From the NCBI RefSeq assembly GCF_003265365.1, contig NZ_AUPM01000038.1:1-64000 (forward strand): 64,000 nucleotides of DNA, in the 5' to 3' direction. Source of the DNA: Petrotoga sp. 9PW.55.5.1. Lineage in GTDB: Bacteria; Thermotogota; Thermotogae; Petrotogales; Petrotogaceae. Below are positions 43,931 through 53,530 of this stretch, piece by piece. The position numbers and the translations under genes are program-made. How positions within the stretch are numbered: position 1 is the first letter of the stretch; every line of letters begins with the position of its first letter. The notes under the pieces are model-generated. The model saw only the letters and a list, made by a program, of their open reading frames with translations, ran no database searches and had not been told where the DNA came from.

Positions 43931-46336
43931 TTGAAAAAAATATATTGGATTCTTATTATTATCTTCACGACTACAAGTCTATTTTCCAATTTAATAGTAA
44001 ATAATTATGAACACACAGAGATTATAGATTTTTTTGTAAATCCATATAACGGGGAAATTGCAACAATCGTAGAGAATTATTATGTAAAAACTTATGATCC
44101 TGTTGAAAAATCTATTAATAAATACTACAAGACATCCTCTTTGCCAACACATGTAATTTGGATAATGGATAATAAATACACTTTGATTGCAGAAGAAAGT
44201 GGAATAATAGAGGTTTTTAACAATGACTCTTCACTATTAAACTTTCTGATAAGTGTTAGTAATGAATCAATAACACATATTTCAACTTTTGAAGACAAAG
44301 TCGCCTTTACATCATTAGACAAAACTGCTTATGTATACAATATTACAAAAAGAAGGCTAGAATACCATAGAAAGTTCTCAACAAACCTTGTATCCATCAA
44401 ATTTTATAATAGCAACTCAATATTAATAGGCGATCATCAAGGAAATATACATTTAATAGATTATACAAATGGAAATGAAATTAATACAAAAAAGATAGAT
44501 AATTATTCAATCTTAGAGATGGAAATAGTAGAAGACAAAATATTAATTTTTACTATGAATGGGAATGTATATCTATTAAATTATCAACTAGAAACAATCA
44601 ATTCAATAAACATTGGGCAAAGAATTATAGAGGTTTCTTTTTCTCCAAACAAAGATAAATTCGCAGTTTTAACTCTAAATAATACTTTGTTCTTTTACGA
44701 TTCCTTTACTCTACAAAATACATCTCAATTTAATTCCACTTTGTTAAATCCTAAAAGTTTCGATTGGAATTACATCACCCCAGAATACATATATATAAAT
44801 AATGGTTCTGATATATACTCTTTTAATATAACTACCAGAAATTTAGAAAAAGTTTTAGAATTAAAAAAATCTGACGTTGTCAAATTAATTAAACAAGATA
44901 AACTAATCTACTATTTATCTACAAACAACGAAATCGGCATTCTAAATACTGACTCGGGAAAAATAGTTAAAAATCTTAGTTTTAATGAAGAAATAAATGA
45001 TTTTATAATTACCAAAAATCAAGATATAATCATTTGTAATAACCTTGGATACGTTTCTATATATGATATAGAAGGCAATTTAAAAAAAAGTAAGAAGATA
45101 AGTGATTCAAGACTAACAACATTGGAGATTTCCCCCGAAGAAAATTTTTTAGTCGTTGGTGGATGGGGCAATAAAATTTATGTTATTAATATCGATGATT
45201 TAAGCATCTATAAAACGGTTGAGAACCTTCACAATAACTGGATAAAAGATATCTCCATCAACTCTACAGGAAATCGAGTTGCAGTTAGTGCGTTAGATAA
45301 AAGAATAAGTGTATCAATGTTTCCTGGCTTTCACCTACCAACATTTATAGAAGATTTTTTGTATATAATATGGTCAATAGATTGGGCAAATAACTCTAAC
45401 TTTCTTGCTTTTGGTGGCTTTGATGGAACTTTACATATTTGGGATGCTAGATTTGAAAATTTATATAAAAAATTTGAAGTTGTGACGTCTCCTATAAATA
45501 TTGTTAAATGGAGCCCTGATGATAATTACTTAGCTACTGGAACTACTGCTGGAATTGTTTATGTTTGGGATTTTAGAAGCGGGTCTTTGAAATCCATTAT
45601 TAATGTTTCTAATTCAGAAATCTTAGATTTATTTTGGAGTGATGATGGAAGATATTTGTTTGTTTTAAGCAGAGGAAATTTAATAAGCCTAATAGATTTG
45701 CAGCAAATCAATGTGATATTACAAACTCTTATCTTCGAGAAAGGATATTTTGTTTCATACAGAAAAAACGGAGAATACTCTACCAATATCCCTCCAGAGA
45801 AAGAAAGTAATTACTTTTATAAAAACAGACCTATAAGTCTTTTTGAATCTGTAAAATTTCAGAGAATAGATTCTATAAATATTAGAAGTTTAGAAGCCCC
45901 AATAATAGAAGCTCCTTCAGAGTTTTTAATAACTAGCAGAAATAATTTATTGCCCATCAACATATTTGATAGTGAATTTATAACTAAAGTCCGAATACTT
46001 GATCAAACTTTCACAATTAATAGTGATTCTTACTACTTATCTATGAGAGTAAACTTAGAAAAACTTAAGTCAGATGTTTTAGAAATAGAAGCCTTTGATA
46101 GTGATGGAAACAGATCACTAAAAACTGTCCATTTAAGATACGAAGATATTTACGTCCAAGTATTTACGAATCAAGCTGAAATTACAAACATCAATAACGA
46201 AGTAATAGCAATTGTAAACCGTGGAGATATTTTAAAATTAAAGGGAGTTTTAGGAGACAGTTACCGAGTTGAATACAAAGACAAAGAAGGTTTCATCAAA
46301 AAAGCTTATGTAACTTTAAATACAAATCCTTTTTAA
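43931..46336 (+). CDS. secreted WD40 beta-propeller protein with C-terminal SH3-like domain
   Basis: The 801-residue protein has a signal peptide (starting KKIYWILIIIFTTTSLFS) and then many WD-like blades across residues 25-590. The clearest are near 490-560: FGGFDGTLHIWDARF and ATGTTAGIVYVWDFRSG. The final 60 residues (VQVFTNQAEI to GFIKKAYV) look like a bacterial SH3 domain. It is probably a periplasmic or surface scaffold; no catalytic motif is visible. The start is TTG after GAGAGAGTGA. It stands alone between a divergent AlaX gene and a terminator. Confidence 0.75.
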   Translation: MKKIYWILIIIFTTTSLFSNLIVNNYEHTEIIDFFVNPYNGEIATIVENYYVKTYDPVEKSINKYYKTSSLPTHVIWIMDNKYTLIAEESGIIEVFNNDSSLLNFLISVSNESITHISTFEDKVAFTSLDKTAYVYNITKRRLEYHRKFSTNLVSIKFYNSNSILIGDHQGNIHLIDYTNGNEINTKKIDNYSILEMEIVEDKILIFTMNGNVYLLNYQLETINSINIGQRIIEVSFSPNKDKFAVLTLNNTLFFYDSFTLQNTSQFNSTLLNPKSFDWNYITPEYIYINNGSDIYSFNITTRNLEKVLELKKSDVVKLIKQDKLIYYLSTNNEIGILNTDSGKIVKNLSFNEEINDFIITKNQDIIICNNLGYVSIYDIEGNLKKSKKISDSRLTTLEISPEENFLVVGGWGNKIYVINIDDLSIYKTVENLHNNWIKDISINSTGNRVAVSALDKRISVSMFPGFHLPTFIEDFLYIIWSIDWANNSNFLAFGGFDGTLHIWDARFENLYKKFEVVTSPINIVKWSPDDNYLATGTTAGIVYVWDFRSGSLKSIINVSNSEILDLFWSDDGRYLFVLSRGNLISLIDLQQINVILQTLIFEKGYFVSYRKNGEYSTNIPPEKESNYFYKNRPISLFESVKFQRIDSINIRSLEAPIIEAPSEFLITSRNNLLPINIFDSEFITKVRILDQTFTINSDSYYLSMRVNLEKLKSDVLEIEAFDSDGNRSLKTVHLRYEDIYVQVFTNQAEITNINNEVIAIVNRGDILKLKGVLGDSYRVEYKDKEGFIKKAYVTLNTNPF

Positions 46337-46359
46337 ACCAGTGTTTTAACACCCAATTA

Positions 46360-46390
46360 AAAAGCCTCTTTCTAAAAAAGAGGCTTTCTA
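46360..46390. terminator. bidirectional terminator
   Basis: AAAGCCTCTTT (46361-46371) pairs exactly with AAAGAGGCTTT (46376-46386), with a four-base loop and A/T flanks. It ends the WD40 gene transcript and also the secDF operon coming from the opposite strand. Confidence 0.85.
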
Positions 46391-46407
46391 TATTTTCAAT
46401 AAACCAT

Positions 46408-47316
46408 TTAAGCTTTTGCTTTTTTTCTCTTTCGACTTACAAATCCAATAATTATTGGGCTGGCTATGTATAAAGAAGAATAAGTACCTATTATGACACC
46501 AATCGTCAGACCGAAAGCAAACGAAGCGATAGATCTTCCACCAAGGATAAACATCATAAAAACTACAATAAAAGTTGTTATGGAAGTGTTTAAAGATCTT
46601 ATAATTACCTCGTTAATACTTTTGTTTGTTATTACTTCAATAGGGGTTCCTCTGCTTTTAGACCTGTTTTCCCTTATCCTATCATAGATAACTATAGTAT
46701 CGTTCAAAGAATATCCTGCTAACGTTAAAAAAGCTGCTATAGCTGTTAAATTCATTTCTATGCCAAATAACGAATAAAAACCTAAAGTAATAATTACATC
46801 ATGTGCTAAAGCAATGATGGCACCAACTCCATAAACGAATTGAAATCTAATGGTAATATAAGCTAATAAAACAACTAAAGCAATTATTACTGCATACCAA
46901 GCATAGGATCTTATTTCTCTAGCAGCATAACCTGAAACATCGTTAAACTGTTCTACTTTTAAATTAGAATCAGAAAAAACTTCTTCAAGACCACTTATAA
47001 ACTTTTCTTTTTCTTCTAAAGATGGAAAAGAATCTCTCACTGTTATTATGTAGAAATATTTATCGCTTGAGCCTACACCAGGATTAGTTTCTATAATTCT
47101 AGCTGTAGCATAATTTGGGTCAATGATTTGCATTCCTTCTCTCAATTCCTCAATTGTGTATTCTTTATCAAAAGATAAAATAATTTCACTTCCACCAGAA
47201 AAATCTACTCCAAAGTTAAACCCTTTTACAAAAATAACGATTAACGAAAATATTATTAAAGCAAATGATATATAAAGAAATAATTTTCTCTTACCTACGA
47301 AATCTAGATTAGGCAT
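46408..47316 (-). CDS. secF: protein translocase subunit SecF
   Basis: The 302-residue protein has six predicted membrane helices and the SecF signatures FNFGVDFSGGSEI near residue 30 and YSLNDTIVIYDRIRENR near 200, then the C-terminal FAFGLTIGVIIGTYSSLYIA. With SecD it uses the ion gradient to pull secreted proteins out of SecYEG. The ATG at 47316 overlaps the secD stop as TGATG. An in-frame GTG one codon earlier is less likely. Confidence 0.95.
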   Translation of the reverse strand: MPNLDFVGKRKLFLYISFALIIFSLIVIFVKGFNFGVDFSGGSEIILSFDKEYTIEELREGMQIIDPNYATARIIETNPGVGSSDKYFYIITVRDSFPSLEEKEKFISGLEEVFSDSNLKVEQFNDVSGYAAREIRSYAWYAVIIALVVLLAYITIRFQFVYGVGAIIALAHDVIITLGFYSLFGIEMNLTAIAAFLTLAGYSLNDTIVIYDRIRENRSKSRGTPIEVITNKSINEVIIRSLNTSITTFIVVFMMFILGGRSIASFAFGLTIGVIIGTYSSLYIASPIIIGFVSRKRKKAKA

Positions 47317-48737
47317 CACTTAACTCCCCCTTTTTCCACAACAATACCTTTAACATATTTTTCAGGTTTTAAAAATCTTGAAGTACTTTCTAAAAGCAAC
47401 CTACTAACAACTAAATTTGTAAACATGGCTCCTAAAACACCTATAATCAAAGTAACTGAAAATCCTCTGATACTTCCTGAGGTGAAAAAGAACAATACTA
47501 AACCAGCTAAGATAGTTGTCAAATTTGCATCAAAAATAGTTGAAAAAACTTTATTAAATCCAAACTTCACTGCCGTTAAAGGGGGCCTCCCAACTCGAAG
47601 TTCTTCCTTTATTCTTTCATATATAATAATGTTGCCATCTACCGTAGTACCAAAAGTTAGGATAATACCTGCAATACCAGGGAGAGTTAGTATTGCACCT
47701 GTCCAACTTAAAATACCCATCAACAATAATGAGTTATATAATAAAGCTATTACAGCAACAATTCCCATCCATTTATAAACTACTATCATGTAAATCATCA
47801 CAATTAGTAACCCAATAATTCCAGCATTAATAATCGTTGTAACTATATCTCTTCCTAAGGTAGGGCCTAAAGTTCTTTCTTGGAATTTGATCAAATCAAC
47901 GGGTAAATTACCGGATTTAATTAAAACTGCAATATTTTGTGCTTCTTGCAAATTTTCAATCCCACTAATTTCTGCTCTACCTTGTGAAATCTTTTCTCTT
48001 ACAACAGGGGCTATTATAGCTTCGTTGTCTAAGATTATGGCTATTCTTTGATTTACAAGATTAGCTGTTGCAAGTTCAAACTTTCTTCTACCTTCGTTGT
48101 TAAAACTCAAATTAACAACGAATCCTGCTCCTTGAGGGTTGAGAGAAGCGACTGTATCGCTAACATCTAATCCGGTGATTTGAAAAGGATCATCACCAAA
48201 TTCAAAAATATTCTTTACCCTATACCAAACATTAGGGTTATTACTATCCCTAACGTAACTGTACATTTCGATTTCTTCTCCGTCGATAGTTACTACTCTA
48301 TTTCTTGTAATTTGAGGGACTGTTGAAGATTCAACCACCTCCAAAACTTCGGCAAAATACAATTTCCCCTTACTACCTATCAATTCCTCAGCTCTTTGTG
48401 TATCAGATATACCGGGTATCTCGACCCTAACCCTTCTTTCCCCACCAGAGTTAACTTCAGAAACTATAGCTTCTGTATAACCGGCACTATCCATTCTTCT
48501 TCTTAAAACTGTTATTACATTGTCAACAATTGTTCCCCCGTCTTGTCCTTCGGGTATATCTAAACTATACTCTAATAGGACTCCACCTTGTATATCCAAT
48601 CCTAAATTAATATTCGGGAAAAACTTGAGTATGCTTATATCATTCTCATTATCAGAAAGAGGTAATATAATTCCTAAAAAAGCGAAAACTATAATTACTA
48701 TTGTAAACAATGCCCTTATTCTTCGATTCCTCAACAA
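47316..48737 (-). CDS. secD: protein translocase subunit SecD
   Basis: The 473-residue protein has an N-terminal helix, NLGLDIQGGVLLEYSLD, a shortened periplasmic P1 domain (VDNVITVLRRRMDSAGYTEAIV, VEIPGISDTQRAEELIGSKGKL), and a membrane core with GTTVDGNIIIYERIKEE. The TTG at 48737 or the adjacent TTG starts translation after GAGGGGG. It is shorter than the 615-residue E. coli SecD, as is common outside Proteobacteria. It lies between yajC and secF. Confidence 0.95.
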   Translation of the reverse strand: MLRNRRIRALFTIVIIVFAFLGIILPLSDNENDISILKFFPNINLGLDIQGGVLLEYSLDIPEGQDGGTIVDNVITVLRRRMDSAGYTEAIVSEVNSGGERRVRVEIPGISDTQRAEELIGSKGKLYFAEVLEVVESSTVPQITRNRVVTIDGEEIEMYSYVRDSNNPNVWYRVKNIFEFGDDPFQITGLDVSDTVASLNPQGAGFVVNLSFNNEGRRKFELATANLVNQRIAIILDNEAIIAPVVREKISQGRAEISGIENLQEAQNIAVLIKSGNLPVDLIKFQERTLGPTLGRDIVTTIINAGIIGLLIVMIYMIVVYKWMGIVAVIALLYNSLLLMGILSWTGAILTLPGIAGIILTFGTTVDGNIIIYERIKEELRVGRPPLTAVKFGFNKVFSTIFDANLTTILAGLVLFFFTSGSIRGFSVTLIIGVLGAMFTNLVVSRLLLESTSRFLKPEKYVKGIVVEKGGVK

Positions 48738-48770
48738 CTTCGCCCCCTCTTTAAAACATGCTAAAAATAT

Positions 48771-49175
48771 TTATTCTTCTGTTTTATCAGGTTTTTCAGC
48801 TGAAACTTCTTGTTCTCCTTCTGTATTACTTCTAGAAAGAACCGCTGCTACAGCATTTTTTGTTATATCAATTTCAGTTTTATCTGCTGTTGTAATTCTA
48901 ATTCTCTCGTTAGTTATAGATATAATTTTTCCTATTATACCAGAAGAAGTAACTATTTTATCTCCTTTTTTCAATGCTGATAACATTTCCTTATGTTTCT
49001 TCTCTTGCCTTCTTTGAGGTAAAAATAACATCACCCACATTAATATTATTATAACCAAAAAGAAAAGTAAGCCTCCAAATCCACCGCCACCTGCAGGCGC
49101 AGCTTGAGCTTGCTCAACAACATTTGCCGAATCCGTTACTCCGGCAGGACCAAAGTTTATAAAATCAAATAACAT
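48771..49175 (-). CDS. yajC: preprotein translocase subunit YajC
   Basis: The 134-residue protein has one membrane helix (GLLFFLVIIILMWVMLFLPQ) followed by QRRQEKKHKEMLSALKKGDKIVTSSGIIGKI, the defining YajC sequence, and a variable acidic tail. It associates with SecDF. GGAGGTGTATT precedes the ATG. It is the first gene of yajC-secD-secF. Confidence 0.94.
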   Translation of the reverse strand: MLFDFINFGPAGVTDSANVVEQAQAAPAGGGGFGGLLFFLVIIILMWVMLFLPQRRQEKKHKEMLSALKKGDKIVTSSGIIGKIISITNERIRITTADKTEIDITKNAVAAVLSRSNTEGEQEVSAEKPDKTEE

Positions 49176-49376
49176 AATACACCTCCAAAATTATTTTCTT
49201 AATATCATGCTTCTTTACCGTTAGATTTTACCATATTTTTTTGTTAGGGTCAATTATTTCAAAAACACCCTTTTGAAAATATCTAGAGTTTAAGTTACGT
49301 TTTCTAAAAATTGTGTTATTATATATGTAGATATTTATTGATATAAAAATATAAAAATGCTTTAGGGGGGTTTTTT

Positions 49377-49979
49377 ATGGAAGAACCCGTTTATGCAAAA
49401 ATCATCGATGGTGATATAATTTTTTATTTCACCAAAGGAAATACTCAAAAAGAACTATTTGAACACTTCAAAAAGGAACTAGTTAAGATGAAAAGCTTTT
49501 TTAACATAGGAGATAGTTTTTATGTTTATTTTGAAGACGGATCCCAGCATAACTTATTAAATAGCGTAATTAAATTCGCTAAAACTTTGGATTTAAACGT
49601 TGCAGGCGCTTATTTTGGTAAATTGCCTGAAGGAAAAGTGGGTAACAAAGAGTTAAATTTATCTAGTACCCAGATCTATAGAAAACATTTAAGATCAGGT
49701 CAAGTAGTACAAAATCCAGGGGACATAATTATTTTTGGCAATGTGAACCAAGGTGCCGAAGTTAATGCGGGCGGAAGTATTATAATATTCGGTAAGGTAT
49801 ATGGCACTCTTAGAGCAGGAATTACTTTAAAAAAGAATGTTTTTATTATAGCCTACGAGTTAAACTCCCCTTTAGTAGAAATTGCTGGTATTCCTTTCTT
49901 CAACCATGAGTGGCCTAAATCACCAGTATCTATTAGAATAGAGGAAAATAAAGCATTAGTCGAACCCGTTGAATTATAA
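49377..49979 (+). CDS. minC: septum site-determining protein MinC
   Basis: The 200-residue protein has a small N-terminal domain (about 1-95) and the C-terminal beta-helical MinC domain. The latter includes LRSGQVVQNPGDIIIFGNVNQGAEVNAGGSI and IFGKVYGTLRAG. It inhibits FtsZ polymerisation away from mid-cell. No minD or minE gene is adjacent. AGGGGGG precedes the ATG. It lies just upstream of the M42 peptidase genes. Confidence 0.9.
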   Translation: MEEPVYAKIIDGDIIFYFTKGNTQKELFEHFKKELVKMKSFFNIGDSFYVYFEDGSQHNLLNSVIKFAKTLDLNVAGAYFGKLPEGKVGNKELNLSSTQIYRKHLRSGQVVQNPGDIIIFGNVNQGAEVNAGGSIIIFGKVYGTLRAGITLKKNVFIIAYELNSPLVEIAGIPFFNHEWPKSPVSIRIEENKALVEPVEL

Positions 49980-50019
49980 AAAAATATACATAACACTGTA
50001 AGAGCAAAGGAGGCTACAA

Positions 50020-51060
50020 ATGCGAACTTCTGAGTTAATCAAAAAATTGTCAAATTCTTTTGGCGTTTCTTCTCTTGAAAGTTATACTTTTCCTGTAATA
50101 GAAGAGGAACTAAAGAATATTGTACCAGATATTAAGCTAGAAAAAATTGGAATAGGTAATTTAATTGCTACATATGGAAGTGGTAAACCTAAAATTTCTT
50201 TTTTTGCCCATGTTGATGAAATTGGTATTGTCGTATCGAAAATTATTGATGAACATTTCGCTCGTCTAGCATCTGTTGGAGGAGTAGATCCTCGAACTTT
50301 AATTGGAAAGAGAGTGGTCTTCAAAACAGCAAACCAAGAAAAAATCGGTGTAGTTGGATTTTTGGCCCCACATCTTCAAAAAAAAGAAGACAGAGATAAA
50401 TCACCATCGTTTGACGAACTTTTTATTGACTTCTCTATTTCTGGTGGCACAAAAGATTTAAATGTTGGCGATATGGGGGTTATAAAAACTGAAGCTATTG
50501 AACTTGAAAACAATAAGATAACCGGAAAATCTCTAGACAATAGGGTAGGATGCGCTGTTTTAATTAAATCATTAGAATACCTACAAAAATTACGTTTTGA
50601 TGGTCAATTAATACTTTCATTCAACAAAGGAGAAGAAGTGGGACTTGTTGGAGCAAAAGGCAGTGCTGAGTATATTAATCCTGATTATGCCATAGTTACT
50701 GATGTAACCTTTGGAGAAAAACTTCCTGAAAATATAGAACCTATAAATTTAGGTGCTGGGCCAGCTATCGCTATCGGAACAACAGTTGATAGAACTATCT
50801 TTCAAGAACTTACTAAAATAGCGAAAGATAATAACATAAGTTATCAAGTAGAAACGATAACACGTAGAAGCGGAACAGAAGGGGATGTAGTTCAAATTGT
50901 AAATAGCGGGATAAAGACAGGTATTGTATCGGTCCCTATCTTAAATATGCATTCTCCAAATGAAGTTGTTGATGTAAAAGATATTGAAGAAACTTCAAAA
51001 CTTTTATCTTTATTTGCTTTAAATGTTTCTGTAAAAGAGAAAGGGAGTAGTTCGAAATGA
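50020..51060 (+). CDS. M42-family metallopeptidase, paralogue 1
   Basis: The 346-residue protein has the two-zinc ligands of M42 aminopeptidases: FFAHVDEIG, SLDNRVGCAVL, KGEEVGLVGAKG, VTDVTFG and NMHSPNEVVD. The catalytic and metal residues (His, Asp, Glu-Glu, Asp, His) are all present. M42 enzymes form dodecameric tetrahedra that trim peptides after the proteasome or ClpP. It overlaps the next paralogue by four bases. The substitutions around the usual VQEEVG (NKGEEVG) mark it as the most divergent of the three. Confidence 0.88.
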   Translation: MRTSELIKKLSNSFGVSSLESYTFPVIEEELKNIVPDIKLEKIGIGNLIATYGSGKPKISFFAHVDEIGIVVSKIIDEHFARLASVGGVDPRTLIGKRVVFKTANQEKIGVVGFLAPHLQKKEDRDKSPSFDELFIDFSISGGTKDLNVGDMGVIKTEAIELENNKITGKSLDNRVGCAVLIKSLEYLQKLRFDGQLILSFNKGEEVGLVGAKGSAEYINPDYAIVTDVTFGEKLPENIEPINLGAGPAIAIGTTVDRTIFQELTKIAKDNNISYQVETITRRSGTEGDVVQIVNSGIKTGIVSVPILNMHSPNEVVDVKDIEETSKLLSLFALNVSVKEKGSSSK

Positions 51061-52079
51061 GAGAATATTTAAAAGAACTTACAGAAATTCCAGGAATAGC
51101 TTCCAGGGAAGAACAAGTTAGAGATTACATAAAAAATCAAATTGAAAATAAAGTAGATGAAATTTTTGAAGACAATATGGGAAATTTAACGGCATTTGTT
51201 CCAGGAAAAGACCCTTCAAAAAGATTAATGATAGATGCTCATATGGATGAAGTAGGTTTTATGATAACAAAAATAAACGATGATGGAACTTTTGGAATTT
51301 CTCCAGTAGGTGGAGTAGACCCAAGGGTAGTTAAAAGTCAACGGCTAAAAATAGAAGGGAAAATAACTGCTGTTGTTAATTCAATGCCCATTCATCTTGA
51401 AAAAGAAACTTCCAAAGTAGTAAATTATGATGTAATGAAAATCTACGCTGGCTTTTCAAATAAAGAAGAATCATCTGAAAAAGTTAATTTAGGAGATATG
51501 GTTACTTTCGACACTTCTTACCTTGAAAAAGATCATTATGCATTAGCAAAAGCCTTTGATGATAGAGTTGGTTGTTCCATTATGCTTGATTTAATTGATT
51601 TTTACCATAAAAATAATGAAACTCCCACTTATGATACATACTTCAATTTTGCAACTCAAGAAGAAACAGGCTTAAGAGGTACAGGAACGGCCGCTTCAAA
51701 GATCAAACCGGATTTTGCTATTGTACTAGAAGGAACTACTGCGGGAGATAACCCTGAAAACACTCCTGATAAATGGGCTACTCACATTGGAAATGGCCCT
51801 GTTCTAACCTTCATGCATAGCGGATTAGTTTTAAATAAAGAAATATTTGAAAAAATCGTAGATACTGCAAAGAATTTAGGAATAAAATATCAGTATAAAA
51901 TGCGAACTGCTGGTGGAACAGATGCTGCAAGGCTTGCAAAAACTTTATACGGAATCCCCGCGGGCGTTATCTCAGTTCCATGTAGATATATCCATTCCCC
52001 TCAATCTATAATTGATTTAAACGACTATGAAAATACTTTCATCCTGGTAAGAGAATTAGTTTTTAAAACAGAATTTTAA
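51057..52079 (+). CDS. M42-family metallopeptidase, paralogue 2
   Basis: The 340-residue protein shows MIDAHMDEVGFM, KAFDDRVGCSIM, ATQEETGLRGTG, VLEGTTAGDNPE and YIHSPQSII. The EGTTAxD motif is the form found in M42 peptidases such as YsdC/FrvX. It is translationally coupled to paralogue 1 by an ATGA overlap and is followed by paralogue 3 after 17 bases. Three different M42 subunits in one operon suggest different peptide specificities or a hetero-oligomer. Confidence 0.9.
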   Translation: MREYLKELTEIPGIASREEQVRDYIKNQIENKVDEIFEDNMGNLTAFVPGKDPSKRLMIDAHMDEVGFMITKINDDGTFGISPVGGVDPRVVKSQRLKIEGKITAVVNSMPIHLEKETSKVVNYDVMKIYAGFSNKEESSEKVNLGDMVTFDTSYLEKDHYALAKAFDDRVGCSIMLDLIDFYHKNNETPTYDTYFNFATQEETGLRGTGTAASKIKPDFAIVLEGTTAGDNPENTPDKWATHIGNGPVLTFMHSGLVLNKEIFEKIVDTAKNLGIKYQYKMRTAGGTDAARLAKTLYGIPAGVISVPCRYIHSPQSIIDLNDYENTFILVRELVFKTEF

Positions 52080-52096
52080 AGGCAGGTGCATAAATT

Positions 52097-53101
52097 ATGA
52101 AAGAGCTAATAAAAAAGATAACTGAATTATACGGACCAAGTGGAAGGGAAGAAAAGGTAAGAGATTTTATAAAAGAAGAGATTAAAGACCACGTAGATGA
52201 AATAAAAACTGATAAAATAGGAAACTTGATTGCTATAAAAAAAGGAAATTCTGGAAAAACTATATTATTTGATGCTCATATGGATGAAATAGGCGTTGTT
52301 GTTACACACATATTAGATAATGGTTTTTTGAAAGTAGAACAAGTTGGTGGGCAAGATGTTGTTAATTTAATTGGAAGTAGACTCAAATTGAACGATAGAA
52401 TCGGAGTTGTTGGGGTTGAAGGAGAAAGTCAGAAAGAACTACAAGAAAATTATAAAAATTTATCTTTCGATAATATATATGTAGATATAGGTGTTTCATC
52501 AAAAGAGGAAGCGGAAAAAATAACTCCAATCGGTACTTTTGGAACTTTTTCCGATGGTTTTGTTGATTATGGGAATTACTGTTTATCAAAAGCCATGGAT
52601 GACAGAATTGGTTGTGCTATTCTTATAGAAACCATAAAAACCATAAAAAATAATAAACATACAATTATTTTTGCCTTTACCGTCCAAGAAGAAGTTGGTA
52701 TTGTTGGAGCTTTTGTTTCTTCATATGACTATGATGTTGACAGGGCTATAGCAGTAGATGTAACAGATTCTTTGGATACTCCAAAAGCTCTTAAAAGAAT
52801 GAATATGGCCTTAGGTAAAGGACCTTGCATTAAAATAAAAGATAACCTATCAGTAAGTGACCGAGAAGTTGTAGAATGGATAAAAGACACTTCAATAAAA
52901 AATAATATTCCTTATCAACTAGAAGTGCTCACTTTTGGAGGAACAAATGCGGCAGGATATCAAAGAACAAAATCAGGTATCCCAAGCTGTACGATATCTA
53001 TTCCAACAAGATATATTCACTCACCACACGAAATGATCGCATATAATGATGTAACCCACTCGGTTGAGTTGTTGTCAAAACTAACAGAAAGTGAATTTTA
53101 A
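52097..53101 (+). CDS. M42-family metallopeptidase, paralogue 3
   Basis: The 334-residue protein has LFDAHMDEIGVV, AMDDRIGCAIL, FTVQEEVGIVGA, AVDVTDSLDTP and YIHSPHEMI, matching the classic M42 metal-binding set. It is the closest of the three to the consensus. Methylglyoxal synthase follows after 35 bases, probably on the same transcript. Confidence 0.9.
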   Translation: MKELIKKITELYGPSGREEKVRDFIKEEIKDHVDEIKTDKIGNLIAIKKGNSGKTILFDAHMDEIGVVVTHILDNGFLKVEQVGGQDVVNLIGSRLKLNDRIGVVGVEGESQKELQENYKNLSFDNIYVDIGVSSKEEAEKITPIGTFGTFSDGFVDYGNYCLSKAMDDRIGCAILIETIKTIKNNKHTIIFAFTVQEEVGIVGAFVSSYDYDVDRAIAVDVTDSLDTPKALKRMNMALGKGPCIKIKDNLSVSDREVVEWIKDTSIKNNIPYQLEVLTFGGTNAAGYQRTKSGIPSCTISIPTRYIHSPHEMIAYNDVTHSVELLSKLTESEF

Positions 53102-53136
53102 ATTTTCAATAAATCTATTTCGGGAGAGATTAAAAC

Positions 53137-53523
53137 ATGGTAAATGTAGCTTTGATAGCTCACGACAAAAAGAAGCTAGATTTAGCAATGTTCGCCAAAG
53201 AATGGAAAGATGTATTCAAAAATTGCAAATTATATGCCACAAATACCACTGGAAAAATCTTAAAAGAGAAAGTGGGATTAGAAATACAAACCTTTGAATC
53301 TGGACCGTTAGGAGGAGATTTGCAAATCGGTGCTTTGGCAGTATCCGGTAGAATTGATTTTGTTATTTTCCTTAGAGACCCCTTAACTGCTCAACCACAC
53401 GAACCTGATGTATCTGCTGTTCTGAGAATATGTGATGTACATAATATACCTTTAGCAACTAATTTAGCAACTGCTGAAGCCATAGTCTTAGAGATTCAAA
53501 AAAAGCTTAACAATCAAAAGTGA
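53137..53523 (+). CDS. mgsA: methylglyoxal synthase
   Basis: The 128-residue protein matches MgsA. It has [12 protein letters not shown] at the N-terminus, [22 protein letters not shown] with the catalytic Asp, [20 protein letters not shown]-type sequence, and [16 protein letters not shown]. It converts dihydroxyacetone phosphate to methylglyoxal and phosphate, relieving phosphate limitation in glycolysis. GGGAGAG precedes the ATG. It ends 7 bases from the convergent SecB-like gene. Confidence 0.95.
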   Translation: [128 protein letters not shown]

Positions 53524-53530
53524 AATTTTT

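Noticed and set aside
48520-49017. 165-residue plus-strand frame over yajC and secD
   Set aside because: It is antisense to two conserved Sec genes and has no ribosome site or recognisable domain.
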